A DNA stretch of 64,000 nucleotides, taken from assembly GCA_002282385.1 (NCBI GenBank), contig NCJG01000001.1, positions 310,001 to 374,000 of the forward strand, written 5' to 3'. The DNA comes from Sphingomonadales bacterium 39-57-19. Lineage in GTDB: Bacteria > Pseudomonadota > Alphaproteobacteria > Sphingomonadales > Sphingomonadaceae. Of the stretch, positions 19,645-28,310 are shown piece by piece. The position numbers were made by a program, and so were the translations under genes. The notes beneath the pieces were generated by a model, which was not told the DNA's origin, made no database searches, and saw only the letters and a list, made by a program, of their open reading frames with translations. The stretch's first letter is position 1. Each line of letters opens with the position of its first letter.

Positions 19645-20709
19645 CTATTGCGCAAGCAATTTTGCCAGTTCTTCCTTCCAGAATTTGGCCCAACTATGCG
19701 TTCCATGGCCCTTTGTTTCTGTCGATGCAGGGATAAGGATGAACTTTGTCGTTGGCATCCGTTTCATGGCAGTTTCCGTGATGCCATAATTGGGCGGATT
19801 GATGAAATCATCAGCCGAATTAATCCATAATGTCGGAGCCTTGATCGATTCAAGCGTTGGCCATGGGTTGTAGTTCCGCGATGAATCCAACTGATAGATA
19901 ATGTCATTTGCATCGTTGCGGGTAACGATCCGCGCGAAGGCTTCATCTGTAAACGCCTCCGCGGCGGCGCGGGTCGGATATTGCGCTTGCAACGCCAACG
20001 GATTTGCACCCGCTATTAGGTTAAGGCTCGCTGCCGTGCGCAGCCCGGCCAATGGCGGCGCTGTGTAGTTACCATTGTTCCAAGTGGGATCAGCTTTGAT
20101 CGCATCCATCGAAAGCTTGCGCCACATGCGATTTTGCCCGGCGATCTCGACGGGAAGGCATGCAAATGGTGCAAGCTTCTCGACGGCGTCGGGGTAGGTC
20201 GCGCCCCACATAAACGCGTGCATGCAGCCCATTGAGGTCCCAAGGATTAACTTCAGCCTTTTCACGCCAAGCTTTTCGGTTACCAACCTATGCTGCGCCG
20301 CGATCATGTCGGCATAGTCATATTTCGGAAACGCCATCCGAAGCCCGTCGCTTGGCTTCGTCGATTTTCCGTGGCCGATATTGTCCGGCAAAATGATGAA
20401 ATATTTGGTTGTGTCGAGCACTTGGCCAGGGTCGAAAAGCTCTCCCGCAAATTGAGGCTGAAAAAACTGATGCCCCGTGCCGCCGGTGCCATGAAGGATC
20501 ATCACGGCATTGGTGACGTTACCCTTCGCGTCGCGCTTTGGCGTGCCGAGCGTTGTATAATGAATTTTGAGTTCTGGCAGACGTTCGCCATTCGCAAAGG
20601 TAAAGTTCGCGAACACAGTGTCTGCCTCTGCGGGGGACGCAACTTCAGCTTTGGCCGGAGTGTGAATTGCTGACAATAATGCCAGTGAAGCTATCAGAAA
20701 TTTACGCAT
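19645..20709 (-). CDS. Exported alpha/beta hydrolase, MetX-like
   Basis: 354 residues with a Sec signal peptide (MRKFLIASLALLSAIHTPAKA). The fold and order of motifs follow the homoserine O-acetyltransferase-like alpha/beta hydrolases: ILHGTGGTGHQFF (oxyanion region), DNIGHGKSTKPSDG, nucleophile elbow GTSMGCMHAFMW with S159, acid NSADDFINPP and His in TKGHGTHSW. True MetX enzymes are cytoplasmic, so an exported hydrolase or esterase of unknown substrate is more likely. It sits between trpE and trpG, 42 bp and 35 bp from its neighbours. Confidence 0.85.
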   Translation of the reverse strand: MRKFLIASLALLSAIHTPAKAEVASPAEADTVFANFTFANGERLPELKIHYTTLGTPKRDAKGNVTNAVMILHGTGGTGHQFFQPQFAGELFDPGQVLDTTKYFIILPDNIGHGKSTKPSDGLRMAFPKYDYADMIAAQHRLVTEKLGVKRLKLILGTSMGCMHAFMWGATYPDAVEKLAPFACLPVEIAGQNRMWRKLSMDAIKADPTWNNGNYTAPPLAGLRTAASLNLIAGANPLALQAQYPTRAAAEAFTDEAFARIVTRNDANDIIYQLDSSRNYNPWPTLESIKAPTLWINSADDFINPPNYGITETAMKRMPTTKFILIPASTETKGHGTHSWAKFWKEELAKLLAQ

Positions 20710-20744
20710 GGATACTAGCTAACGACCTTTCCGTAGTCGTCAAG

Positions 20745-22220
20745 CTACTGTCCGAATTTTGCTTCACCCGCGACACGAAAAGCTTCACGCGCTGCTGCAA
20801 TGAGCGCCCCGGCTTTTGCCTCGCACTCGCGCTGCTCATATTCGGGGTTGCTGTCCGCGACGATACCGGCGCCGGCCTGTACATGAAGGACACCGTCTTT
20901 GACGATGCCAGTACGTAGAACGATGCAGCTGTCCATATCGCCATTGGGCGAGAAATATCCAACGCCGCCCGCATAGGCTCCGCGGGTTTCGGGTTCGAGT
21001 TCGGCAATGATTTCGCAGGCGCGCACCTTGGGGGCACCTGAAACAGTGCCGGCGGGAAAGCCTGCGAATAAAGCGTCGATGGCGTCTTTATCCTCAGCAA
21101 GCTCCCCAACAACGTTGGAAACGATGTGCATCACATGGCTGTAAAATTCGACCATATAGCTGTCGGTTACGGTGACGCTGCCACCTTTGGTTACGCGGCC
21201 AACGTCGTTTCTGCCCAAGTCCAACAGCATCAGATGTTCTGCGCGTTCTTTGGGGTCAGCCAATAATGAGGCACGATTTTCAGCGTCTTCAATGCTGCTC
21301 TTGCCGCGCGGGCGCGTTCCAGCGATTGGCCGGATTGTGACCTCGCCGCCGCGCGCGCGGACCAATATCTCGGGACTGGAGCCGATCAGCGCAAAACCGG
21401 GAAGATCGATAAAGTATAGAAATGGCGAAGGATTAATCCGGCGCAATGCGCGGTATAAATGCACCGGCGGCAGATCAAACGGTGCGGTGAAGCGCTGGGC
21501 AAGCACGACCTGGAATATATCGCCTGCCTCAATATAGTCTTTGGCCGACGCAACCATCTGGGCATAGAGGCCCTCGGGCAATACGGGTGTGAGCTTGATT
21601 TCGCGTTCTTCGGATACGGGCACCGCGCCGGCCAAGGGCACTTGCCCGAGGTTCAACAACCGCTCTGTCTCATCAAGGCGCTCATTCGCCAATGCCACTG
21701 CCTGTGGATCACCTAAGCCGGTCCAAACTGGCGAGACGAGGAATACTTCGTCTTTCAACCGATCGAAGACCAATATGACAGTTGGGCGGACGAACAGCAT
21801 ATCAGGCAGCTCAAGCGCCGATTGCGGTGCGCGCGGTAGCTTTTCAACGAGGCCAATTGTCTCATAACCGAAATAGCCCACCAAGCAGGCGAGGGCGGGG
21901 GGCAACTCTTCGGGAACATCCATGCGGCAATCAGCGGCAAGCGCCCGTAACGCATCCAATGATGACAAAGGAGAGGGCGCAAAAGCGGTCCGGTCAGTCA
22001 TCCACTGACTGTTGATTTCGGCTCTATCGCCGGCCGCGCGGAACACCAGATCGGGTGCGAGGCCGATAAGGCTATGCCGTCCGCGCGTTTCGCCGCCTTC
22101 GACCGATTCCAGGATGAAATCACCGCGTTCCGGAACAAACAGCTTCAGCGCCGCTGATACCGGCGTTTCGGTATCAGCAATGCGCTTGCGCCATATGAGT
22201 TCAGGTTTAGTTGCCGTCAC
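20745..22220 (-). CDS. trpE: Anthranilate synthase component I
   Basis: Converts chorismate to anthranilate with ammonia from TrpG. 491 residues. N-terminal regulatory segment with the FILESVEGG motif (family LLES; tryptophan feedback site), then the chorismate-binding domain: RPIAGTRPRGKS, ERAEHLMLLDLGRNDVGRV, GTVSGAPKVRACEII and YAGGVGYFSPNGDMD. It overlaps the end of ppiD by 14 bp. No leader peptide or attenuator is visible just upstream, because that space is coding. Confidence 0.97.
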   Translation of the reverse strand: MTATKPELIWRKRIADTETPVSAALKLFVPERGDFILESVEGGETRGRHSLIGLAPDLVFRAAGDRAEINSQWMTDRTAFAPSPLSSLDALRALAADCRMDVPEELPPALACLVGYFGYETIGLVEKLPRAPQSALELPDMLFVRPTVILVFDRLKDEVFLVSPVWTGLGDPQAVALANERLDETERLLNLGQVPLAGAVPVSEEREIKLTPVLPEGLYAQMVASAKDYIEAGDIFQVVLAQRFTAPFDLPPVHLYRALRRINPSPFLYFIDLPGFALIGSSPEILVRARGGEVTIRPIAGTRPRGKSSIEDAENRASLLADPKERAEHLMLLDLGRNDVGRVTKGGSVTVTDSYMVEFYSHVMHIVSNVVGELAEDKDAIDALFAGFPAGTVSGAPKVRACEIIAELEPETRGAYAGGVGYFSPNGDMDSCIVLRTGIVKDGVLHVQAGAGIVADSNPEYEQRECEAKAGALIAAAREAFRVAGEAKFGQ

Positions 22221-24147
22221 GGTTGGTTAGGCGAGTGCGCACTTCTGCGATCCCGTCTTCGTTCTTTTCAACACCGGCATCTTTCGATGCAGCGACGATC
22301 AACTGTGCGGCATATTCCTGCTGCAATATACCGGAAAGCTCTTGCTTGCGTGCACGAAGCAAGTCCGCATTGCCGCTGGCGTTGCCTTTGATGACGTCGG
22401 TCAGATACACCACATACCATCCGCGCTCGCCGCCTGCCTGAACAATTTTGGCGGTGCCTTTTTTCATGGCGAACATGAGCGACAATGGCGGCGGCACGGG
22501 CTGGCCTTCGCGGTAAAGATCTGCACGCGTGCCGGTCAGCCGTTCAATCTGGGCACCTTGGACATTGGCCGCTGCAAGGGCAGCCTGAAGCGGTTGGCCG
22601 CTATCGACCAGCTTACGCAAACGGTCTGCAGCAGCGCGCGCACCCTTTGCGCCTTCGGAAAGCGCCCATTGTTGCTGAACCAAGGCGCGGACGTCACCAA
22701 GCGGTGGCGGCGCGGCTTCATCGAAATCGGCAACCGCGATCATCGCGAATTTCTCGCCGGGTACCAACTCGATCAATTGGGCTTCACCGCTGGTTTCCAT
22801 TTGGAACGCTGCGGGCAAAATGACCTGCATTTCCGGAATAGGCTTATATGCCGGGTTGCTGATATCCTGACCCGTCGCCAGCAATTTTGGCGAGGTATTC
22901 ACCGACAGGCCGTTTTGCTTGGCAATGTCAGATATCGTCCCGCCATCGGCAAAGGCATCTTCGATTTCCGAAGTCATCTCGGTCAGCATTTCTTCGCTGC
23001 GGGTTTGCAATAGTTCTTCTTCAATTTCTGCGCGGGCAGCGGCAAGTGATTTTGCAGCGACATTGTTCACGCTGTCGACGCGCGCAACGGTCCAGCCCAG
23101 CTTGCCGCGGGCTGGCTTTGCCAATGTACCCTGCTTTGCGGCAAAGACCGCGTCGGCAACCGCTGCGGTTGCAGTGCTGGCAAGGCTGCTTTTGGTGACG
23201 TTGGCGGTTGTCGTTACGGACAGACCCAAGCCATTGGCGACGTCGGCCAACGATTTACCTGCCGCGACCTGGCCGATAACCGATTTGGCAGCGGCTTCGG
23301 TTGGCACGATCATTTGGCTAATATTGCGGCTTTCCGATGCGGCAAACTTTGCGGCATTGGCTTTATAATAGGCCGCGATGTCTGCCTCGGTGGGTTTTGC
23401 GCGGCCTGCAATGATAGTCTTGTCAAAAATCGCGTAACTGATTGCGCGCTTTTCAGGGATCGTGAATTTTACCGCGTTTTCCGAATAGAATTTTGCGAGT
23501 GCAGCAGCGCTTGGAGGCGCCTTGGGCAAAAATGCGGTGGCGGGAATCGAAGCGATTTGTCCCGCACGCTGTTCAAGCATCAACGATGCATAAGGCAGAG
23601 CCATGCCATCGGGCGCCGCCGGACCGCTTGCCGCAGCGGGCAAGATTTGTTGCGCAAACAAATTCTGCGTCAGATCGTCGCGGATGGCTTTTTCACTGAC
23701 GCCAATTTGTTGGGCAAACGCGCGAAAGGCGTCTGCGCTAAACTTACCATCAAGCCCCATGGCACCGGGTATTTTGCGAATTTCCGAATCCACGAGACGC
23801 TTGCTGACGGCGACACCATATTCTTCACCAAACACAGTGATGGCGTAGCGATTGATTAGCTGGTCGAGCGTTGCATCCAATCCACCACCTTCGACAAAAC
23901 CGGCCATATTCAATGTCGGGTTGTTCTGACGTTCCGCCTTTAAGCGATTATCGAGCGCATCGTTCAGTTCACCCAATGTGATGTTCCGGTCACCCACACG
24001 TGCAACGTTACCGCCACTCAAGCCACCAAAACTGCCTGATCCGGATACATCGCCAAGCGCAAAGGCGATGGCAATCATCCCGATGAATAGCAACGCAAAA
24101 ATCGCGCCGAATTTGGAGTAAATGAGCGAACGAATGGAGGTAATCAT
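22207..24147 (-). CDS. ppiD: Peptidyl-prolyl cis-trans isomerase D-type periplasmic chaperone
   Basis: 646 residues. A single N-terminal membrane anchor (SKFGAIFALLFIGMIAIAFALG) precedes a SurA-N/PpiD-type chaperone domain with VARVGDRNITLGELNDAL and a parvulin-like domain around residues 270-370 (RNISQMIVPTEAAAKSV). Such proteins assist folding of exported proteins at the Sec exit; catalytic residues are often degraded. I chose the ATG that begins MITSIRSLIYSK. It heads the trp-moa-moe strand, an order I know from sphingomonads, and is divergent from tpiA. Confidence 0.92.
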   Translation of the reverse strand: MITSIRSLIYSKFGAIFALLFIGMIAIAFALGDVSGSGSFGGLSGGNVARVGDRNITLGELNDALDNRLKAERQNNPTLNMAGFVEGGGLDATLDQLINRYAITVFGEEYGVAVSKRLVDSEIRKIPGAMGLDGKFSADAFRAFAQQIGVSEKAIRDDLTQNLFAQQILPAAASGPAAPDGMALPYASLMLEQRAGQIASIPATAFLPKAPPSAAALAKFYSENAVKFTIPEKRAISYAIFDKTIIAGRAKPTEADIAAYYKANAAKFAASESRNISQMIVPTEAAAKSVIGQVAAGKSLADVANGLGLSVTTTANVTKSSLASTATAAVADAVFAAKQGTLAKPARGKLGWTVARVDSVNNVAAKSLAAARAEIEEELLQTRSEEMLTEMTSEIEDAFADGGTISDIAKQNGLSVNTSPKLLATGQDISNPAYKPIPEMQVILPAAFQMETSGEAQLIELVPGEKFAMIAVADFDEAAPPPLGDVRALVQQQWALSEGAKGARAAADRLRKLVDSGQPLQAALAAANVQGAQIERLTGTRADLYREGQPVPPPLSLMFAMKKGTAKIVQAGGERGWYVVYLTDVIKGNASGNADLLRARKQELSGILQQEYAAQLIVAASKDAGVEKNEDGIAEVRTRLTNRDGN

Positions 24148-24301
24148 GAATTGCAATTTCCTGATATCACGGACTGTGCCGATTGTTGCGAGACGCTTTA
24201 GGCGGCAAGGCTTTGGCAATCAAGGGATAGACTTGCTCCGATTGCCGAAACCATGCCAGAGCCCAAACAAGATTCGCAAACCCCACAGATAGGATAATGG
24301 C

Positions 24302-25048
24302 ATGCGTAAGTTGATTGTCGGAAACTGGAAAATGAACGGCGTGGCCAGCGATTTAGCCGAAATTGCCGCAATCGCAGGAAAATCTCTGAACTATCCAGCC
24401 GTCGAATCCGCATTATGTTTGCCAGCAACCCTCATCAGCCGTGCGAGCGATAGTGTACAAGGCTTCCCAATCGGCGGGCAAGACTGCCACATGCAGCCAT
24501 CAGGCGCGCATACCGGATGTGTGTCGGCGGATATGTTGGTTGATGCAGGGGCGTCTTTGACAATCGTTGGGCACAGCGAACGCCGCGCCGCTCAACATGA
24601 GCAGGATCACGACGTGCTGGCAAAGGCTGAAGCTGCGCACAGGGCAGGTCTTAAAGTCATCATCTGTGTCGGGGAAACGCTGGCTGAGCGGGACGCAGGC
24701 AATGCGCTACATATTGTTTTGGGACAGGTTGCGGGTTCATTGCCCCAAAACATATCTGGCGACTGGTTGAGTGTGGCGTACGAACCCGTCTGGGCGATTG
24801 GTACAGGGCGTATTCCTGAAATGGCGGATGTACGCGAAATGCACGGCGCCATTCGTGCGGCACTGTTCGATCGCTATGGCATGGTCGGTAACGGCGTTCG
24901 AATATTATATGGCGGATCCATGAACGGAGACAATGCGGCCGAACTTTTGGCGGTCGAAAATGTCGATGGCGGATTGATTGGCGGCGCAAGTCTGACCTGC
25001 GCGAAATTCGAGCCCATTTTAGCCGCAGCGCAAGCTTTCGGCGAATAG
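24302..25048 (+). CDS. tpiA: Triose-phosphate isomerase
   Basis: Interconverts dihydroxyacetone phosphate and glyceraldehyde 3-phosphate. 248 residues. NWKMNG at the N-terminus carries the substrate Lys. The electrophile His is in GHSERR. The catalytic Glu is in the AYEPVWAIGTG loop, and GGSMNGDNAAELL and IGGASL form the phosphate site. It is transcribed away from ppiD across 154 bp and followed by secG, a common order. Confidence 0.97.
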   Translation: MRKLIVGNWKMNGVASDLAEIAAIAGKSLNYPAVESALCLPATLISRASDSVQGFPIGGQDCHMQPSGAHTGCVSADMLVDAGASLTIVGHSERRAAQHEQDHDVLAKAEAAHRAGLKVIICVGETLAERDAGNALHIVLGQVAGSLPQNISGDWLSVAYEPVWAIGTGRIPEMADVREMHGAIRAALFDRYGMVGNGVRILYGGSMNGDNAAELLAVENVDGGLIGGASLTCAKFEPILAAAQAFGE

Positions 25049-25126
25049 CATTGAAGAACAGTCATGCGCTCGCTATGTGGGCGCAACAACCGGCATATTA
25101 TTGCCTTTATTTATTCGGAATTCATC

Positions 25127-25486
25127 ATGGGCATTTTCCATTTTCTTATCGTTGTTCAGGCTATTATCGCAGCCTCGCTTGTTGGCGTTATCTTGATGCA
25201 GCGGTCTGAAGGCGGCGGTTTGGGAATGGGTGGAAGCCCATCGGGATTGATGTCCGCACGTGGTGCAGCCGACTTTCTGACGCGCATGACCACCATATTG
25301 GCGACCTTGTTCATCGTGCTTTCGATTTCATTGGCATTCGTCGCCGCGCAAAAAGGTGGCACGGGCGAAATCGATAACAGCCTTGAGCGTACAGAAGTGC
25401 CTGCGACTCCAACGGCACCTGCGACGACTGCGCCAGCGGCTCCAGCTTCGGCGGCCCCTGCATCAGAAGTTCCGCTGGATAAATAA
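25127..25486 (+). CDS. secG: Preprotein translocase subunit SecG
   Basis: Auxiliary subunit of the SecYEG channel. 119 residues with two membrane helices (FHFLIVVQAIIAASLVGVIL and MTTILATLFIVLSISLAFVA) flanking the conserved QRSEGGGLGMGGSPSGLMSARGAADFL-type loop. The tail is Ala/Pro/Thr-rich, as in many alphaproteobacterial SecG proteins. I chose the ATG giving MGIFHF, because the in-frame codons upstream show no similarity. Confidence 0.93.
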   Translation: MGIFHFLIVVQAIIAASLVGVILMQRSEGGGLGMGGSPSGLMSARGAADFLTRMTTILATLFIVLSISLAFVAAQKGGTGEIDNSLERTEVPATPTAPATTAPAAPASAAPASEVPLDK

Positions 25487-25586
25487 TCGCTTCGACACAA
25501 AAAACGGTTTTTACACAGGTTATTTTTCGGTGAACGGATTCGTTCGCTTGTGTTTTACCGCAAACGTGTCTTAAGCCTTTTCTCCC

Positions 25587-27221
25587 ATGGCACGGTTCAT
25601 TTTTATCACCGGTGGCGTGGTCTCCTCGCTTGGCAAAGGTCTTATGGCAGCATCGCTTGCTGCCCTTTTGCAGGCGCGCGGATACCGCGTCCGAATCCGG
25701 AAGTTCGATCCCTATCTCAATGTTGATCCAGGCACGATGTCGCCTTATCAGCATGGCGAAGTCTATGTGACTGATGACGGGGCGGAAACCGACCTCGACC
25801 TTGGGCATTATGAACGCTTTACCGGGGTTTCTGCGCGACAGTCCGACAACATAACGTCGGGGCGCATTTATCAGACCATCATTCAAAAGGAACGTCGCGG
25901 GGATTATCTCGGCGCGACGGTTCAGGTCATTCCGCATGTGACGGATGCTATCAAGGAATTCGCCAAGGCGGATACCCAAGACCTTGATTTCGTTTTGTGC
26001 GAAATTGGCGGAACGGTTGGTGACATCGAATCGCTGCCTTTCATCGAAGCTATCCGCCAACTGCGGAACGAGCTTGGCCGCGAACGGACCTTGTCCGTCC
26101 ACGTAACGCTTGTTCCCTATATTGCGGCGGCAGGCGAGTTGAAGACCAAACCGACGCAGCACAGCGTACGCGAGCTTACATCATTGGGTATTCAGCCCGA
26201 TGTCCTTTTGTGCCGTTGCGAACATCCGCTGCCGGAAAATGAGCGCGCGAAAATTGCGGCATTTTGTAACGTGCGTAAAGAGGCGGTTATTCCTGCCTTG
26301 GACGCGAAAAGCATTTACGCAGTTCCGCTGCAATATCATGCCGAAGGCTTGGATAATGAAGTCCTGCGCGCATTCGGTCTGGAATCAGACGGTGAGCCTG
26401 ATCTTACCCGCTGGGATGATATCATTGATCGTCAGCTAAACCCCGAAGGTGAAGTCACCATCGGTGTTGTCGGTAAATATGTTGGCCTTGCCGACGCATA
26501 TAAATCCTTGAATGAAGCACTAACGCATGGTGGACTTTCCAATCGGGTAAAGGTGAACATCAAGTGGATTGACGCTGAACTGTTCGAGCAATCAGAACAT
26601 GACATTGCCGCAGCGCTTGAACCGATGAATGCAATCCTCGTTCCCGGCGGCTTTGGTGAGCGCGGGTCGGAAGGTAAGATTGCAGCCGTCAAATTTGCAC
26701 GTGAACGCGAAGTGCCGTTCTTTGGCATTTGCCTCGGCATGCAGATGGCGTGCATTGAAGGCGCGCGAAACACCGCGGGTATCGCCGGCGCATCAAGTAC
26801 CGAATTTGGCGCAACCACCGAACCAGTTGTTGGTATCATCACCGAATGGATGAGCGAAGAGGGCATCCAGAAACGTGAAACGGGCGGCGATCTTGGCGGC
26901 ACGATGCGCCTTGGTGCTTATGACGCAAAGTTGGCTGGAAACAGTCATGTCGCGGGTATTTATGGCACGCAGGACATCTCTGAGCGGCATCGCCACCGCT
27001 ATGAGGTGAATGTTCATTACAAATCTGCTTTGGAGCAGGGCGGCCTTGTGTTCAGCGGGATGTCGCCAGACGGTGAGCTGCCAGAAATCGTAGAACGCCC
27101 CGATCACCCTTGGTTTATCGGGGTGCAGTTCCACCCAGAACTAAAATCGCGTCCCTTTGCACCGCATCCGTTGTTTGCAAGTTTCGTTGCTGCCGCGGTG
27201 AAGCAAAGCCGATTGGTGTAG
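25587..27221 (+). CDS. pyrG: CTP synthase
   Basis: Makes CTP from UTP, ATP and glutamine. 544 residues. N-terminal synthetase domain: [14 protein letters not shown] (P-loop), [20 protein letters not shown] and [13 protein letters not shown]-terminal glutaminase domain: VPGGFGERG, nucleophile Cys in [11 protein letters not shown] and His/Glu in [11 protein letters not shown]. The gene order secG-pyrG is widespread in proteobacteria. Confidence 0.98.
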   Translation: MARFIFITGGVVSSLGKGLMAASLAALLQARGYRVRIRKFDPYLNVDPGTMSPYQHGEVYVTDDGAETDLDLGHYERFTGVSARQSDNITSGRIYQTIIQKERRGDYLGATVQVIPHVTDAIKEFAKADTQDLDFVLCEIGGTVGDIESLPFIEAIRQLRNELGRERTLSVHVTLVPYIAAAGELKTKPTQHSVRELTSLGIQPDVLLCRCEHPLPENERAKIAAFCNVRKEAVIPALDAKSIYAVPLQYHAEGLDNEVLRAFGLESDGEPDLTRWDDIIDRQLNPEGEVTIGVVGKYVGLADAYKSLNEALTHGGLSNRVKVNIKWIDAELFEQSEHDIAAALEPMNAILVPGGFGERGSEGKIAAVKFAREREVPFFGICLGMQMACIEGARNTAGIAGASSTEFGATTEPVVGIITEWMSEEGIQKRETGGDLGGTMRLGAYDAKLAGNSHVAGIYGTQDISERHRHRYEVNVHYKSALEQGGLVFSGMSPDGELPEIVERPDHPWFIGVQFHPELKSRPFAPHPLFASFVAAAVKQSRLV

Positions 27222-27339
27222 CGATTCGAAACGCTTTCATCGGCGCATTGGCATCGACGAAGCGGCTCTTTTAAAGAATGTGCAAACGCGGTTCACAACC
27301 GTGCGGACCCAATTCCGGCGCGGGCGCATAAGATGTGAA

Positions 27340-27365
27340 GGGGCGGACGAGCAATCGACCGCCCC
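27340..27365. terminator. Hairpin between convergent pyrG and hsp20
   Basis: GGGGCGG (27340-27346) and CCGCCCC (27359-27365) are perfect complements. The stem extends inward with CGA/TCG past an A-A mismatch and closes with a GCAA tetraloop. There is no clear T-run on either side, so it may stop RNA decay or assist termination in both directions rather than act as a classic intrinsic terminator. Confidence 0.55.
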
Positions 27366-27373
27366 AAATATGT

Positions 27374-27859
27374 TTAGGCTGCGTTGGTGCCTTTTTTCTT
27401 GGCGCTATCTGCGTGTTCGATCACATTAGGTGCGGTTTTGCCGCCGATAGCGATTTTGCGTGGCTTCAATGCCTCCGGCACTTCGCGCACTAACGATATA
27501 ATCAAAAGACCATCGGCCATATCAGCGTCGGTCACATGAATATGGTCCGCAAGTTGGAAGCGGCGTTCGAAATTGCGGCTTGCAATGCCCATGTGCAGAA
27601 AATCGCGATTGTCGTTGCCTTCAGCGTGCTTGCTACCCGTGACGATCAGCAGATTCTGCTGTGCAACAATATCGATCTCTTCGGACTTGAACCCGGCAAC
27701 TGCGACGGTGACTTGATAGTCATTTTCGCCGGTGCGCTCGATATTGAAAGGCGGATAGTTTTCGTTGGTCGCTGCGCGTCCGGTATTTTCGAGCAGTTCA
27801 AACAAGCGGTCAAAGCCGACAGTGTTGCGGCGATACGGTGTAAAATCAAAACGTTGCAT
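27374..27859 (-). CDS. Small heat shock protein, Hsp20/IbpA family
   Basis: ATP-independent holdase that binds unfolding proteins. 161 residues: an N-terminal arm (MQRFDFTPYRRNTVGFDRLFELL, IbpA-like), then the alpha-crystallin domain about residues 38-135 (NYPPFNIERTGENDYQVTVAVAGF...; RNFERRFQLADHIHVTDADMADGLLIISL) and a C-terminal tail with the conserved I-x-I-type motif (KIAIGG). The ATG has GGAGA 7 nt upstream. The RpoH-type promoter and thermometer-like leader fit heat induction. Confidence 0.95.
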   Translation of the reverse strand: MQRFDFTPYRRNTVGFDRLFELLENTGRAATNENYPPFNIERTGENDYQVTVAVAGFKSEEIDIVAQQNLLIVTGSKHAEGNDNRDFLHMGIASRNFERRFQLADHIHVTDADMADGLLIISLVREVPEALKPRKIAIGGKTAPNVIEHADSAKKKGTNAA

Positions 27860-27945
27860 ATCAAATTCTCCATCAAGCAATTTGGTGTGTGCCAACCCCG
27901 CAAGCGCAGCGGTCAGCTATGTCGTTTTGGAGCGTTTCGGCCTCC
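27860..27945 (-). promoter_or_regulatory. ROSE-like RNA thermometer leader of hsp20 (candidate)
   Basis: The ~86-nt leader can form consecutive small hairpins: CCGC/GCGG (27912-27898 on the minus strand), TTGG-CACACA-CCAA (27895-27882), and a start-proximal one in which TTGCT (27880-27876) faces the Shine-Dalgarno GGAGA (27871-27867) across a short loop. Alphaproteobacterial ROSE elements end in a hairpin where a conserved UYGCU pairs imperfectly with the Shine-Dalgarno and melts on heating. The order and the UUGCU motif match; thermodynamics were not computed. Confidence 0.5.
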
Positions 27946-27953
27946 GCGTCATG

Positions 27954-27981
27954 AGATGGGGAGTGCCCACAAAATTGCAAG
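27954..27981 (-). promoter_or_regulatory. RpoH (sigma-32)-type promoter of hsp20
   Basis: On the minus strand CTTGCAA (27981-27975), a 13-bp spacer and CCCCATCT (27961-27954) closely match the heat-shock sigma consensus CTTGAAA-N11-14-CCCCAT. The predicted start near 27945 gives a leader of about 86 nt. Confidence 0.75.
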
Positions 27982-28010
27982 ATGAAAAAATGCATCAAAA
28001 AAGGAAGGCG

Positions 28011-28046
28011 CAAAAAACAAGGCCGCCCGGATATTTCCGAACGGCC
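28011..28046 (-). terminator. Intrinsic terminator, minus strand
   Basis: On the minus strand an 11-bp stem (GGCCGTTCGGA with TCCGGGCGGCC, including G-U pairs) and an AATA loop are followed by TTGTTTTTTG. This is a classic Rho-independent terminator, yet no complete gene lies upstream of it on that strand, so it implies an unannotated minus-strand transcript. Confidence 0.75.
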
Positions 28047-28150
28047 TCGCTCTGCAGCTTTGCTAGCGCGTAGTTTCAGTCCTCTGCCGGTCCCCACCGG
28101 CGGGTCTGATTTTCCCCCTGAACCATCGGCCTTTACAGGCTCTCGACGAA
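28011..28150 (-). ncRNA. Candidate structured small RNA between hsp20 and lolC
   Basis: Three compact hairpins lie in series on the minus strand: GCCT-GTAA-AGGC (28140-28129, GNRA loop), GCCGGT-GGGG-ACCGGC (28101-28086, extended outward by TCAG...CTGA), and the terminator hairpin (28046-28021). The 5' end is undefined and no good promoter is seen. I could not match it to 6S RNA, SRP RNA, tmRNA or RNase P RNA. Alternatively it is the 3' end of a decayed mRNA, since a peptide-like run (VVPIAKLTAKEDDIIEFVES) ends with TAA inside the first hairpin. Confidence 0.35.
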
Positions 28151-28310
28151 TTCGATGATGTCATCTTCCTTTGCGGTTAGCTTTGCAATTGGAACCACAC
28201 TCCGCCCAACGCTTTTTCAAAGGCTGTGGCGCCACTGCAACAATGCTTGCCAGTCCTCATGGTGGAACCTAAGAAACAAATATGCCGAAAACATTGACGA
28301 GTGACCGCAC
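28151..28310. other. Upstream region of lolC
   Basis: Upstream part of the non-coding stretch between hsp20 and lolC, and probably the lolC promoter: TTGCCA (28248-28253) with TAAGAA 17 bp downstream is a possible pair. The minus strand carries fragments of a short peptide-like sequence in two frames (see findings). No other feature recognised. Confidence 0.35.

Noticed and set aside
25532..25545. GAAC-N6-GTTC before pyrG as a LexA box
   Set aside because: Alphaproteobacterial LexA needs a direct GTTC-N7-GTTC repeat; this is an inverted pair with a 6-bp gap.
25311..26162. 283-codon frame antisense to secG and pyrG
   Set aside because: It covers two well-conserved genes on the other strand and has no family motif or ribosome-binding site.
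28011..28150. 6S RNA, SRP RNA, tmRNA or RNase P RNA
   Set aside because: Signature segments (SRP GGAAGGAAGCAGCC-type loop, tmRNA tag and TTCGA arm, RNase P cores, 6S central bubble pattern) could not be found on either strand.
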